Origin: Chrysomallon squamiferum
Taxonomy: Eukaryota > Mollusca > Gastropoda > Neomphalida > Peltospiridae
Assembly (NCBI GenBank): GCA_012295275.1
Contig: CM022679.1
Location: 11,927,915-11,991,914 of the forward strand
Direction of reading: 5' to 3'
Length of the DNA: 64,000 nucleotides
In this document: piece by piece, positions 1 through 15,110 of the stretch
How the letters are laid out: each line of letters opens with the position of its first letter
Position numbering within the stretch: the stretch's first letter is position 1
Made by a program: the position numbers and the translations under genes
Notes under the pieces: model-generated
Database searches by the model: none
Told to the model about the DNA's origin: nothing
What the model saw: only the letters and a program-made list of their open reading frames with translations

Positions 1-98
1 AAATATTGCAATGTATAACTATTTTTTTTTTTGCTAACAGCATATACATTATTTGATATTTTCTTCAATATTCTGTCATCATTAATTCATGTTTTTAG

Positions 99-760
99 AT
101 TACAATGGAACCTACTGTGAACAGGATCTTCGTAATGACTGTACCAATACTTCATGTAGTGAACCAGACATGTGTATGGATCTTATTAATGACACTAAGT
201 GTATCTGCCCAAAAACTGGAGGATATTCTGGCTTGAGGTATGAAACCACTGACAGAATACTGTCTAGAAGAATGGACTATAATGCTAAAATGCTATAAAT
301 ATTAGTAATTCAGAACTACACGTAATATCATTGTTCAGTTTAATCATGAATTAATATCTTTCTCTATCTTTATATGTCTGTAATAAAAAGATACTGCTAC
401 TATTTGTAGTATTATAACATGTTTTGTTATGTTCTCTGACTTCAGGTGTGAGAAGAATTCAGATCTCTGCAATCCAAACCCTTGTTTAAATGGAACATGT
501 GTTGCTTATGGGGATGTACGCTACCAGTGTGTATGTGAAGAAGGATTCACTGGAACACACTGTGAAACTAATATTGGTATGTGTGTGTGCATGTTAATTT
601 ATTTAAAATTGTATCCATTTTTGTAGTTGAATACCCTATATGATGTGTGTTTGTCAGTTTTAATGTTTAAATTGATCTTTTCAATACATTTTACTTAATG
701 CATTTATCTTTTATTGTTTTTCAAATAGAATAATTTAAACATGTGGTAAAGTTTCTTTTA

Positions 761-800
<40 letters not shown>

Positions 801-3800
801 TGTGTGTTTGTTTTACTTTATTTTCAAAAGCAGGATTGTAAAAAAAAAATAATAATGATATATGGATATATGAATTTTTAATTGTCAGCTCAGGTATTTA
901 TGTTTCATCAAATCTTTGGTCACCTGTTAGTGCACTTTGAGGGTTATTAAAGAAGACATGTCAGTTATTTTAGATGTTATTATCAGATTATAAATTTTGG
1001 AATAAATATTTTGAAAATTATAATCAATTTTTTTTTCCTGCTCACTGTACAGATTCACTACTTTAATTTCATAACTGGTTGTAACTAATGAATAAAATGC
1101 TTATCATTTTTTAATTTTATTGTTCATTACAGATGAATGTAATATAAACTCCAATGGCTGTCTTTATGGAGGGCAGTGTGTTGATGGTGTTAATAAATAT
1201 ACATGTAACTGTCTGAATGGATTTGGAGGTACACACTGTGAAGAGCCCAAGGTATTCTGTGAAGATAATGAATGTACTGGAGGTCTCTGTCTCAATGACT
1301 ATGACATTAATAGTGCTGTATGTATTTGTGAAGATCCATATGAACAGGGTGAGTTTGATAAAAATGTACCTGGTATTGTTTGATAATATATAAGGGGAAT
1401 TTTTTCTTTCCTTTGATGATTTTGTTTTTCATTAAAATTAGCAATAAATAGATCCACAATCTCTTCTCAAAATGTTTAATACAGTATGTATGTAGGCATG
1501 CATGAATGTATGTTTGTATGTATGTATGTTTGGTGCAAATTTCTTTGTATGTGCAATATGCATACATATTTTATGGTAAAATAGTTTTGCATTTTTATTA
1601 CTTTTTATCCAATAATTTTATTAATCACTTTTGTGTTCTTTACTATAATTTAGCTGACACAGCTACACAATGTCAAAAAGTTGATCATTGTAAAACCAAC
1701 AAATGTGTCACAAACAACACAGATAAATGTGAAGACAGTGTTACTGGGTTTAACTGTAACTGTAAATCAGGCTTTGAAGGTTCTCTTTGTCAGCATGATG
1801 TAGATGACTGTGCTGCTGATCCTTGTGTTCATGGGAAATGTGAAGATCTCCATGAAAATTATACATGTAGCTGTGATGAAGGCTGGGAAGGTAATTTTGA
1901 TACTACTTTTTGAAAATAATTGAATGTTAACATACTTATGAATTCAGAGATATTTATTTAATTGATACATTGAATTCCTTCATTCTTAGTGACATTCACA
2001 TTTTCTTCTGTAAATTTATGGTATAAATGATGAATAGTTTTATCTTCTAAACATTTCGGAAATTAAGAAATAAATAAGATCAAATGGTAATGAGCATTAA
2101 AATGTTTATTATAATAAATGGATAATTGTTAATTTTTATATGAAAATATTTAAAGATCCCAGTCTCTGAATCACAAAGAACATCCATACAAAAAGGTTTT
2201 CTGTCCCATTAGTACAAAAATCAGACATCTCCACCTCCCAAATTGAAAATGGACTAACAGGTAAAAATAGATGATACTTCCTGTAATAGTGACTCATGGT
2301 GTCAGATAAAAATGAAAACTTGATATACTGGTTTGAAATTTGTGAATATTAAACAGTTTTGACTGACTGATATATGGCATAAATTGTCATTTTTTAATTA
2401 AACTGAGAGAAGCATACTGATGCAGCACATATTCATTTAGTTACCTTTTCTTTATATCACAGTCTTCAAAAAAAAAGCAAACAAAAAAACAAAAACAAAC
2501 AACAACATAATAACATACAATTTATACCTTTTGGCTTAAATTGTGGAATAAAATTAAAATATAAGTGTTTTTTAGTCAGTGTTTAGTAAACTTTTTTTTT
2601 TAATGTAACAGTTGATGGAAGTATATCATGTTTCCTTTATGTTTTAAGTTACAGCTTATTGCAGTTTAATTGTAAAGTTCAGCATTTTATTAATAGAGAT
2701 ACTAAAACAAGCTTTTTTTGTTTGTTTGTCCTGAACTTAAGTAAAGTACAGCAAATTATTAATTAGATAATGCAAAATATCATTATTTAGGCCAAAAACC
2801 TGAATAGCATGCCTGGTTAAAAAAACAAAAACAAATGGAACACATAAAAATATTATATTTTTAACATAGATCATGTAACAATTAAATATAATTATTTGGA
2901 TCATAATAAAATTTGAATTATGAAAGGCAGTAATAAGTTAAATCATTGCTGTTAACTTAGGATATGAACAGTGATTTCTTAAGCTGCTGTATTGGCCAAT
3001 TTAAAGTGAACTGTTAATGTGATTTAATACTTTATGCAGGTCCTAACTGTGATAGAAACAAGGATGATTGCCAGTGTCAAAGCAACAACACAGAAAACTG
3101 TACAGACCTTTTAAATGACTATATCTGTTTATGCAAGCCTGGATACACAGGGAAAAACTGTAGTGTACGTATTTTGCTAATATGTTAAAGTACTTGTATT
3201 TAATTTATAATGCAGATTTAAGTGTTTTGTAAAATGTATAATGCTTTATATTTGTTTCAGTTATTTTTGCAGTTCTAGAAGAATTTTTTGAAGAATATTA
3301 TCACTACTATATACTCTTAATAATACTCTTAACCAAGACTGAAAATACAAATTACATTATATTCACTTAGTCAAATCAGCCCTTTACCTCTTTGGATTTT
3401 ATTTATATTTTCTATTCTTTAAACATCTCTGGAGATGATTTCAGTTGAGAATTTTGGTATCTTAATTTCAAATATTTCTTTTGAGAAAACTGTAAATATA
3501 TTTTTTTAAATATTTGGTTTTTTTAAAGGATGCCATTGATGAATGTCTGTCTCTACCATGTCGACATGGAGGTAACTGCACTGATCTTGATAATGATTTT
3601 AAATGTGACTGTCCAATTGGCTGGGATGGAAAAACTTGTGAAGATCCAGACAGCTTTTGTAATGATACAACCTGCTCCTATAACGGCCAATGTTACAATC
3701 TCCAGGATACTTTTTACTGCAGGTATCATTAATCAAATAATAATTATACTCAGGATATGAATACATTTTTATTGAAAATACTGACATTAAAATACTTTAT

Positions 3801-4968
3801 TTTTTACAAAACATATGTATCATAAAATGTCAACGTTAATTATTTGACATGTTTTATCCCTGAATAAAAATTATTATTGGCATTTACAGTCTTATGAATG
3901 AACTGTGTAATTGTTCAAAGGTGGAGTTCTAAAAAACTAAAGAGATGAAACTGGTGTACATTTTATTACTTAAGCTGTTAAATGTAGGGTTTAATCATTT
4001 TTATATATATATAGATGTAATTATTTTCTAGTTGTTCACCTGGAACTGAGGGAGACAATTGTGAAACATCCCCTTTGGTTTGTTCACATATTGATCCATG
4101 CACAAATAATGGACACTGCAATGAAACTAGTGGAACTGCTTATTGTACATGTCAGCAAAGTGAGTAGAGAAGACAGTAGCTGTTTTTCTTAATGAGTAAA
4201 ACATATTTTTTTATTCATAATAATACTAGAAAAAAAATAATTAAATTTTGACTTATTCCAGTCACAATGGTCAGTGGTTTATTTTTATTTTTTTTAACAT
4301 AAATCACATCGTTCTATATCATTCATTGATACACAAGTTTCTAGTTTATTAAAAATTACATCAAAATGATCAACTATGATAAATATATTAATGTTCAACA
4401 AATTAATAAAATACGAAATGTAATAATAACACATTACATAATTTTCTCTCAATAATTTTGAAGATTATAGTGGTGTATCCTGTCAGTTGATTAAAGATTC
4501 ATGTTCTTCAAATCCTTGCAGTCCAGGAGGAGACTGTGTTACAGAAAATATTGGTTATAAATGTGTATGTTCTGAGGGTAAGTGCCATGAAGAATTTTTT
4601 ATTGTATTTTTGATAGCCTAACTATATAAAAAGTACTGAATGAATATTTTGAATCAGAAAAACAATAACTAATTAACATAACACTTACTTTGAATTGAAT
4701 CAGATTCAGCACAGACTTATGCATAAAAGCTTTGCAAATGATGAAACTGATATATGGATTAATCTTGATGATTCATTTGCTTATACTTAAATCTCCTTTC
4801 TGTTATGTTACAACATAATTTCAGGCTACCAAGGAGTTAACTGTGATCAAATGGTACCACTGTGTGACAACAAAGCCTGTCCAGCTTCACAAAGCTGTGA
4901 GTTTGATGAAAGAAACAAGTACTGTCTGTGTCCAGCTGGACAAGTCCCTGTAGGGGACCAGTGTAAAA
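99..4968 (+). CDS. EGF-like repeat block (about 12 repeats, nine exons) of the giant membrane protein
   Basis: Nine exons (99-237, 446-576, 1133-1348, 1654-1890, 3040-3164, 3529-3722, 4032-4159, 4464-4577, 4825-4968) encode about 12 EGF-like units with the usual six-Cys spacing and CxCxxGFxGxxC-type endings. The very first residues are the tail of a further EGF, so the array extends left of the window. Several units begin with D-x-D/E-C (for example DECN at 1133, VDDC near 1801, IDEC near 3535), which suggests calcium-binding EGFs; this is a family-based reading. Exon borders are mostly phase 1, but 237/446 and 3722/4032 are phase 2 and 3164/3529 is phase 0, so some borders cut inside EGF units. 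For the exon at 4464 I chose the first of two nearby AG acceptors because only it keeps the Cys pattern. Intron 1891-3039 is over 1.1 kb and shows no coding signal. Confidence 0.85.
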
Positions 4969-7900
4969 GTATACATCAATTTTAACATTTTATGAATCAT
5001 GTTCTCATTATATTGTTTTGCATTTGAAAGATTTAATTTGTCAGTAGAGTCAGATTTTGTAAATTATTATATAGATGTAGTGAATTTGTCCTGTGTGTCA
5101 GTAATAATTTGGTCAGAGGTATACTGAGTTGATTGTATTTTGTGTACTTTGACCTTTTAAAATTTGGGATTTTTTTGTGCTATCTGACAGATAATTTTGT
5201 TTGTTTATAGCAGGAAATTTTAAATTTACATCTATATTCTTTGGTAATTCGTGTCTTTTAGTACTGAGAATAATGCATTCAAATGGATTATTTAATTAAA
5301 AACTTGTCACAAAGCTACAGTATGTTAGCATAATGAGTTAGTTTCTAAAATTCTGTAAATTAGATTAAAAATGTTTTGAGCACATTTTTGAGTAACAAAC
5401 AACAACAAACAAAATTCCTCTGTTACTATGCTATTTGGATAACAATATTTTTCTTAAAATTGGTCTAATTAGGTCTCATATAAATACTTCTTGCCAAATC
5501 ACCTGGCAGTTTTTCCTTTTAATTTTTTTTTTTTTTTTTTTTTTAATGCTTTTTATTTTTTTTTTTTTAAATAAAATTTTTTATTAAAAAATAGTTGATG
5601 CATATTAATTATTTTTCATTATTTTGGCAAAAGTTTAAACTGTTCTTTATTTTATCATTGGATTTAAAAATGACATTAATTTTAGTTAAAAATAATTCAG
5701 AATTAAAAAAGGAAAAGAAAGAAGATTAACTGTTATGGAGAATACATTCTTTGATATTTTAAACAAATTTTTATTTTACAGATGGATCAAATGATTTTGA
5801 CTTATGGTTTGACAAACGCTTGATTTCTGATGAAGTTCTATCAAGTCAGCCTTTTAAATTTAATAGTCTTGGGAACTTGACAGTGATGTTTTGGATTGGC
5901 CTTTTGACTAACATATCCAGTGGATCCGTTTTTAGGATCCAAAACAAGTATATATCTACATTTAATTATCATGAATACACTATAACAATGGTGGATTTGA
6001 ATGATGATTTTAAATAAATTTTAAAATTTGGAAACTAAAATGTAATTTCCTAACATTCAGGTTTCAAAATTATTTTTAGGCAATACTTATTACTAATTTA
6101 GATGTATTTTACACTGATATAGCACAACTACTAGCTGAGTTAGGTTTAAATGCTAATTAATTTGGCCAACAGACTTGTACCTTTATTTGCCTTTGTATCT
6201 CTTTATGAAGTTGTTCAACCTAACTAGTGTTTGATATATTGTATTTATCAATATCAATAATCAACAATGCAAATATGTTTTACTTTCTATGACATTCACT
6301 AGACACTAACAATTGATTAAAAGGAAAATATCATAAAAGATGCACTATTTTGACAAAAAAGCTTAAAAAGAGATCTTTTGGTTCACATATTGAATTTGTA
6401 CCATTTTTTTATTTAAAACATTAAAAGCACACTACTGGTAAATGAACTGTTTTATTTTCTTGTTGATTAGACAGCTCATTTTGACAATCACATCAAAATA
6501 GTGATTTTTGTACCAGTCTCTAAATTAGACCATGAAATCACCTAAACTGTAATGATTTTTGTCATGATTTGCATCAATTAGATTATTTCCTATTTCTCAT
6601 GACAAATCATATGCTTTCTACCAATTAAATGCAGTTAAATATATCAGACTTAAATTGTTTTGGTTTGCTTTTATTAGATTTTGACAGCCAAATTTTACTT
6701 CTGAGATATCTGATTATGCTACAAGTCATATGCAATTTGTCACATGATTGCCACATTCCTAGCAGTATCTGTTTGCCAAAACAGTTTTTTTAGAAAGTCT
6801 CAAATCATTTCCCAGCAACACAGCCAGAAGGCTTGTACCATTATCTCCTTTGAGAAAATTAACAATTAGAAACTGAATTTAGTTTTGAGTATAAAGATTA
6901 TGTTGTAGACTAATCAGGATTTCTTTATGATAGAAAAAAAGAAAAAGTAGAAGAAAAGGTATTTATATACTCAAAGCAAATATTAGTTAATTACTAAATT
7001 ATTTTAATTATAAGATTTAATAATTTGTTTTGTTCCCTTTTGGTTTCATATTATATTGTTATAAGTTGATTGGTAGAACACTAACCTGAAATGAGACTGG
7101 TTGCAGGATAAACACTCCTTAGCACTCCAGTATTTCTCTCTCAAGACAGTATTTAATTACCAGTCTATCAAAGCCTATGATGCATGCTGTCTTGATTGTG
7201 GGAAGTGCATATAAAAGAACTATTACTGCTAACTGAAAAATACTAGCTGATTGCATGATAACAGCTGGTTTTCTATCTAATTATCTGTGTAGACCTTAAC
7301 ACACACACACACACACAGACATGCACAGAGAGATAAACAAATTAAAACTGTGTTGCTTTCATGATTTGCAAAACATTTATTTTATAACATAACGTCTAAA
7401 AGTCTGGGTGTTTTTCCCCAAAACTATTATTTTGATTTTTATATTTATTTTTTCCAGCATCAATGAAGCCAAACTTTTTGAAGTTATGACTGACAAAGTA
7501 ATCTTTTTGGATGAGAATGTTTCAATGTCACATGTACAATCAGGAAAATGGAATCACATTGCAGTAACCTGGCAGTCAGATGGAAAATATAAACTTATTG
7601 TTAATGGCTTTATAACTGAATCTGTTACAAAACCTCTTTCATTAAATAACCAGTAAGTACATAATAATGATTTCCATTTTAATGTCATAATAAATTTAAT
7701 TTTATAATAAACAGTTTGCTTTTTATTAAGTAAAAGTTATATTTGTCTTACAAATAAATAAATAAATAAAAACACAAAAACAAAAACAACAAAAAATACT
7801 TTTAAAATATAAAACAGTTTGCTTTTTAAATAAAATCAAAAATAAAAAAAAAAAAAATAAAAATAATAAATCCAAAATAAAAATAAATAAATAAATAAAA

Positions 7901-10900
7901 CTCCAAAACCAAATACAAAAATTTTAAAAAATATATTTTTTTAAAAGTGTTTATTAATATATTATGAATGTATGTTTAATTAAAGTTTTATGTTATCTTG
8001 ATCAAATATATTAATGAATGTTCAATAACAGAGTTTTTTTTCTATGATTTAAAATCAATAAATTAACTTTAATAACAGGTGATACATTCTGTGTTTTTAA
8101 TGATTATGAAAGAAAAGCATTTCCTAAAACAAAATTAAAATTCATAAATTGTTTTGAAATTCAGTGCAGAATGGAATTCAGTGATCAGTTCTTTTGGTTT
8201 GTTTTCTTTTCTTAAATTGTAATATTTTGTGAAAAACCCTATGAATTAAATTTACATACAGGTCTTTTCTTTTTCTTAAGAAATAGATTATTAACATCAT
8301 ATCAAATTTTAACTTTAAAATGTTTTTAGGCTTATGAGACTTGTGTTTGACAGCCAGTTCATGGGATACATATCACAGCTGACAGTATGGAGAGATGTTT
8401 TATCTGATGATGAAATATTTAAAGTTATTTCAAAACCCACGTTTGTTCCTAAGTATGATCTGGCGTTTGGATGGTATGACCTCATTTTAACAAAATCTGC
8501 ATGGAGATTAACACCTAGCTTAGCAAAGTCTGAAGAAAAACTTTGTAATGTGTCACGTTATATGGACAAAACATGTGAAAATAAAATGGGTATGTTAATG
8601 GATCATCAGTTCTATATCTTTAGTTAAAACCTTCCACATAGATATTGTTTTCCTACAAATGAAAGGTATTTTCAGTCTTCATCCAATAATTTCACATTTG
8701 ACTTTAAGCTATTTGATTCTGTCAAAGGTGTTTTAAAAATGTATCATGCATAAGACTATTTTTTGTTCTGGCTAATGCAAAGCAAATTATAATAGATTGT
8801 ATTCCATATCACATAATATAATTATCTTCTATTGGTAAAGCCCATTAATTTATATTATTGAAGCATAAAATATATACTTATTTCTTGATTATAATAACAT
8901 AAAGAAACTTGTTTTATTTCATTCACTTTTTTAAAATTCAGATAAGGTTAAGCCATCTGCTGACAGCTGCCCTACAACATCTGTGAATAGAGTAGTTAGT
9001 GAAAGAACAGTGGAAGTTAAAAATGTTGTTCCACAAATCAGCTTTGACAAAGGAGAAATACTAACATCTCTTTCAAGTAAGAAAAAGACAAACTATTGTT
9101 ATATTGTCCTCTGTCTGTTAAATATGAGAAAAAACAATGAAAAAACATGAGTTGCAGATGAACATATTATTGACTCTACATCTAATTGTATATAATATGT
9201 TAAATTACATGTTACTGGACATATTGCATATGTTGTTTAATTATCAAAATAAACACAAATTTGCTAATAGAATAATTTGTTTTATTGATATCCTAGAAGG
9301 CTTTATGTAATTATCTACTAATGCACAAAGAAAGATAAATTATAAACAATTTAAATGGATGTAATTTTGTTTTTCTTGGTTTTGTTAAAAGATAAGTTAT
9401 TGTTATTTTCTTTCAAAAGGTGATCTGTTTACTTGGGGTGTTTATTCTGTCGTTTATGCTGCATTTGATCAAGAAGGGAATATTGGAGATTGTCGCTTCA
9501 AAGTTTATGTTAAAAGTAAGTTATTCTGATTAAAAAATATATATACAAAAATGAGTATAGTATTAGGGACAATATTTACTACTCATAATATTCATCTCTT
9601 TTAAAGTGTAAAATTATTTGATGCATTTTGTGAAATGTTTATTTGATGAAGTTGAACAACATCTTAATAGTAAAATTATTTTTACATAAACTTTTGATTC
9701 ATCAGAACAAAAAAAGGGGGGTATATATACTGAACTCTCAATAAAAAAAAAAAAAAATTTGGCAAAAAACTTAGTTGTTTATTTTCTCTCTTTTTTTTTC
9801 TTTTTTTTTAAAATGAGTATGAAATTATTAGTATTATAAATATACTGAAAAAGTCTATTTCTAATTGACTGTTTTAGTATGGAGTTCTTCATGAGAAGAA
9901 TGTTTTTATAAATGGGAAAAAATATTTTATATTTTTAAATTTCTTATAATTTCATTCATATATAAAGAACAAGACTGCAATGCTGCTGATGTCTATTCAT
10001 CAAGTCAGTTCTGTGATTCAAGTAAAGGAGTTGAAATTTTTTGTCACTCACCGCAAAAGCCAGCAATACCATGGCCAAACATTATTAACTGTGGTGTTCT
10101 TGGGACCTACAGTAGAACAAATTCATTTGAGATGGCTGTTGAACCACCTTGTGGAGGTGAGCTGCATATTTTAAATAATAACTATAAAATTTCTTTAAAG
10201 AAAATTGCAAATTTTATGGACTTCTCAGTGAATATATTTTTATTTTTTTGAAAGTTAATGTGGAGCTAAAATATCTATCTTTTGATTGTAATAAATTTTT
10301 TTTATTCATGTTTTAATTTTTTTTTACCACTTGTTCATTTTGGATTTAGACTTCTTTATGAATTTGTACCTAATATTCTATAAATTGGGAATAAAGTAAT
10401 CTTTATTAAATGTATCTCAAAGCAGATACAGAATGTAATAAAAATGCCCCAAAATCTACAATATAAATTAAATGAAAGTCTATAAATAAAATAAAAGTAT
10501 CATTCAATGGTGACAACATGCTATTGTTTTTGTTATCATTAGCAAATAGTTCAAAGGAAAAAGTTTTCCTTAAATAATGCTTTTGTCTAGTATGATATTT
10601 AGAATTAAATTTAATCAGCCATTTGCAATTTGGTGTCTTTTGATACTTAATTCAGTCAAAATTAACAATTATTATTTACCATCAAGCCTTTTTATATACT
10701 GTGATTAATTGGTGACTAAAATTCACTTTAAACTTTTTTCTTTCTTCATAATTCATTCAGTAAAAGTATGTTTCTGTTTATATCACCAGACAGCATTAAA
10801 ATAAAGAAAGAAAGAAAAAATTCATTTCGTATAATTATTTAAAACTAATTTTAAATATAACATTACAAATATTCAGTATAAAAGAAATTTGAGTTTATAT

Positions 10901-11417
10901 ATATGTATGTATGTATGTATTTTGCTTAAGTACATAATCATGTTTTTCTAATTTAAATTGCCATATTTCTACATTATATTTTTACAGATACACAGATTCA
11001 GAAATTCACTGTTTCCATTAAGATAAAATATCATATGCAACTTAAGTGTACTGCAGAGAAGGCAAATCTTCTTAAAGACAAAGTTACATCAGCCTTGAAA
11101 GCTCTTGGCTCCTCATGGAATGGTCTTACTACTTTCTTATCAGTTTCTGCATCCTGCATAAATCTTTCACCAAATGATGTTTTCATTAAAGCTGAATTCT
11201 CCCATTTGCTGTAAGAATATCTATGAAAATTTATGTTTTTTGTAAATTTACATGAAAAAAATGTTAGAAAAGTGCTAAAATGTTTTGAATGAACTATCTT
11301 TACGTGATATTTACAGATTGTGGTAATATTGTATTTTTTAAACAGCTCAGTATTTTTGTATTTAATTATGTTCTATCAAACATAGTTAAAAAAAAAAAAA
11401 AAAAAAAATAATAAATA

Positions 11418-11451
<34 letters not shown>

Positions 11452-14400
11452 TGAAATTGAAACAAGAAATTTACATTTAATTAAAACTTATCATCTAGAA
11501 AATTTACATTGGCTGATTATCTTCTTTATAAAATGTTTGTATAACATTTTTCTGATTTCTAAAACTTAGTGTGTTGTTGTATATACATATAGTTAGTGGA
11601 AGTTGAATAAACTGTTATATCACAAAAGTTTTAATTTATTTTATTTTATTTTTTGTTTATCCCTTACCAGAGTTGGTCTTACAAACAGAAATAAAATAAT
11701 AAACAATATAAAATGTTATTTGTTTCAGATACACTTTAACTTAGAACTGAGCAACCTGCAGGGCAGACATATTATAATAAAGATTATCCTGTTTACTTCT
11801 CTGTCTTTTCAGGTCCACTATTAATGGGTTGGCACCTTTAGAAATAATTAAAGAAGCAGTCTTAGAAAATAACACACTTGAAGGAGCTGACTTTAAGGTA
11901 GGAAAAGATTATCATGTAAATAATTAGGTAAGACTACTCATCATAATTTCAAGATTCGTTATTTTAAAATTAATATGAACTGGAAATAACTTTGAATATA
12001 CATTATACTAAATGTTACTGTAGCTTGAAGATATACTGTATAGAAAAGTAAGACATTATTGCATAGACTACAGGTGATATTTCCAATTTTGTTGAGTCAT
12101 CTTTAAAGCATTTCATTAACATTTTATATAATTTTAGTTCAGTGAGTATGTAAATTAACAATATAGTTTAGGTTGTCAATAAATAAATAAAAATATCTCA
12201 AACAAATTTGAGGTCAGATATTTTAGTGTAGAACATATTTTCGTTTGCTATGAAGTTAATATATATTTTAAATTTGTAAAAAACTAATTTATTTTGATTG
12301 ATAAATACATTTTTGGACTAGTTTTGCCCTATTCATAGCAGCAAGAATGTATTATGTTTTTTCTTTATTTTTCTTGCACAGCAGGATGTTAAGATAATCT
12401 AACTTGATATTAAGATAATGTAATATGATAATGGCTGAACATAATGCATTCATAATGAAAAGAAAGTGAAATGTTAGTTTTGTATCATTTTTATAACACA
12501 AAGGAATATAACTGTTAACATATCAGAAGAAACAGATAACTGTTAATATATCAGAATAAACAGATGTTAACTTATTTTCATATTTAGAAAAAATATGCTG
12601 AAAAATATTTTAGGTCACATTTTTGTATTTTTTAGAGTGTTAATTATCCATGAAACTCATCTCCTTTTCAGTTACAACCAATTATTTACAGCATTAGGTG
12701 TTAGAAAACTGTTTATGAGTGTCTGTTAATAAATGTTAAATTTAATAAAAATAAAATAAATTTGTAAAATCTGACATCAAATGGAAACATTTATTATGCA
12801 TAATTATATGTGTCAGTTTGTTTGTACATATTTGTATATGGGATGAGTAGTTTAAAATAATTTTTCATTTCACATCATTCATTTCAGACTGTTGCTAATG
12901 CTGTACTCTTGAAAAATGAATCAGTATTTGATGAGTTTGTTTCATGTGACACAGTTGGTTATGTGATTGTTGGAAATTATTGTGGTATGTATTTTAATCT
13001 TACATTAATATTAATAGATGTAAAAATGCTTTTAATTTTTTTAATATATTTGTTGATTCAAAAGTTGAGATATTACTTTCATCCACTATATGAATGAAAA
13101 CATACTGTGTGACTTTTCTTCTGTGTTTTGTAATTTCAGTTCAGTGTGGACCAGGTTCTTTCTATAACACAAGTATTAAGCAGTGTGTGTTATGTGAAGT
13201 TGGCTCTTACAGTTCATCTCCTAACAATACTGCCTGTCAAATGTGTGATCAGGGTAAGACTACTTTAAGGCAAGGAAGCAGACATTCAGCTGACTGTGTT
13301 GGTAAGTTGATAAATATAATTTTACTCTCTAATATTAAAATAAAAGAGTTTTAGGAAAGTATGTGTTATAACAAAAAAATAAATAAATTTTAAATAAAAA
13401 AAAAAAAAAAAAACAAAAAGAATAAGCAAAAACAAGAAATAAATAAAAATAACAATAAAAAAAAAATTAGCAAAACAAAAACAAAAACCAAAAACTCCTG
13501 AAAAAAAACAACAACCCCCAAAAAAAAAAATAATAAAATTAACAAACAAATTATGAACATAATTAAAAACAAAATTAGAAGTAAAAAATATTTTACTTAT
13601 GTTGATCTATTTGTTTTTCAATAAATATTATACTAATGGTCTGAGAATTTTTTTTAAATTTGAAAAATCTTTTTTAAAATAATGAAATATAAAATAGGTT
13701 TAAATTTATACAATGAAACTTGGGAGTGTTGTAAATATTTTCAAATTTAATATAACTGTATAAAAAAGCTGGTTGGTTTGTATTGGAAACAAACAAACAA
13801 TAAATACAATATATTATGCTATATATATGCAATATATATGTGTATGTGTGTGTGTGTGTGTGTTTCACAAACATTTTTTATATGTGAATTACAGGGCATT
13901 TTGTTTAGAGATGATTTCTCTTTTGTTATATTGTGTTGGTTTATTAAGAACCCTGTAAAAAAAAAAAAAAAAAAAACATATTGCCTCATCATTTTTTCCT
14001 TCATCCATGTATTTTAAAATACAGTTTTATTTATTTTTAGTTTGTTGTTTTAAGTTATGTAGATGCCATTTCACTCTATATTTTTAGATAAATGCCCTGT
14101 TGGCCAGTACTTGAATGAGAATAAATGTACAGACTGTCCAAGGGATTATTATCAAAATGAAGAAGGAAAGAATTACTGCCTTCCCTGTCCTGTGGGCAAG
14201 AGAACAAAGGATCCCAAAACAGATTCAAAAGACAAATGTTTTGGTATGAACCAAGTCTTATTAACATATTGTTTTGTGATAAAAGAGGAAGAAAATAAAT
14301 TAATGTACAAATATATCTTTTCTGAAAACATTACTTATCACAGACTAATAATTATTTTGCATAAATGTATCAATCTGACAATAAACCTACGCATTAAATA

Positions 14401-15073
14401 GTTTTTGTAGGATCAGATTTATAGTGAAACAATATAAAATATATATATTTAAAAACCCCAAAACTAAAGCAAATTCAGATGTATTGTTGTTATCAGTTGT
14501 TGTTATTATATCTATTCTTTAAATTCTTGTTTAAGAAATAATCTACTCCTTCCATTTTTAATTTCAGATGATTGTCCTTCTGGAACAGAACTAAATGCAA
14601 ATGGCACCTGTACAGAATGTGAACAAGGATATTATCGTACACAAACACTGCAAGATGTATGTGAAAGATGTCCTGAAGGGAACACAACACTGAAAAACAA
14701 ATCTTCATCTGTTTCTGACTGTGTTTTGCGTATGAACCTTTTGGGATTTTTTGATGACTTTATTTGTATTTATTTAATTGAAAGCTGAAATAACAACTGA
14801 TGTATATCTGATGTTTTGTAATTGTTTAGAATGGTGTATCTTCAAAGAATTATTCTTTTGGTTATATTTTTTGTTGTTGTTTCTTGTTTTTGTTTACTTT
14901 GCAGTTCATATATCTTTATGTCCTTCTTGAGCAACTGTAAATTTAATATATCAAACTATTTATTTATTTTGTTTTGTTTATTTTCACTTTCTTTATTACT
15001 TATATTTATACTTAAAATGTGTATATAAAACAGGACCCCCCCATATACACACCCACACAAACACCTGCACATA

Positions 15074-15110
<37 letters not shown>

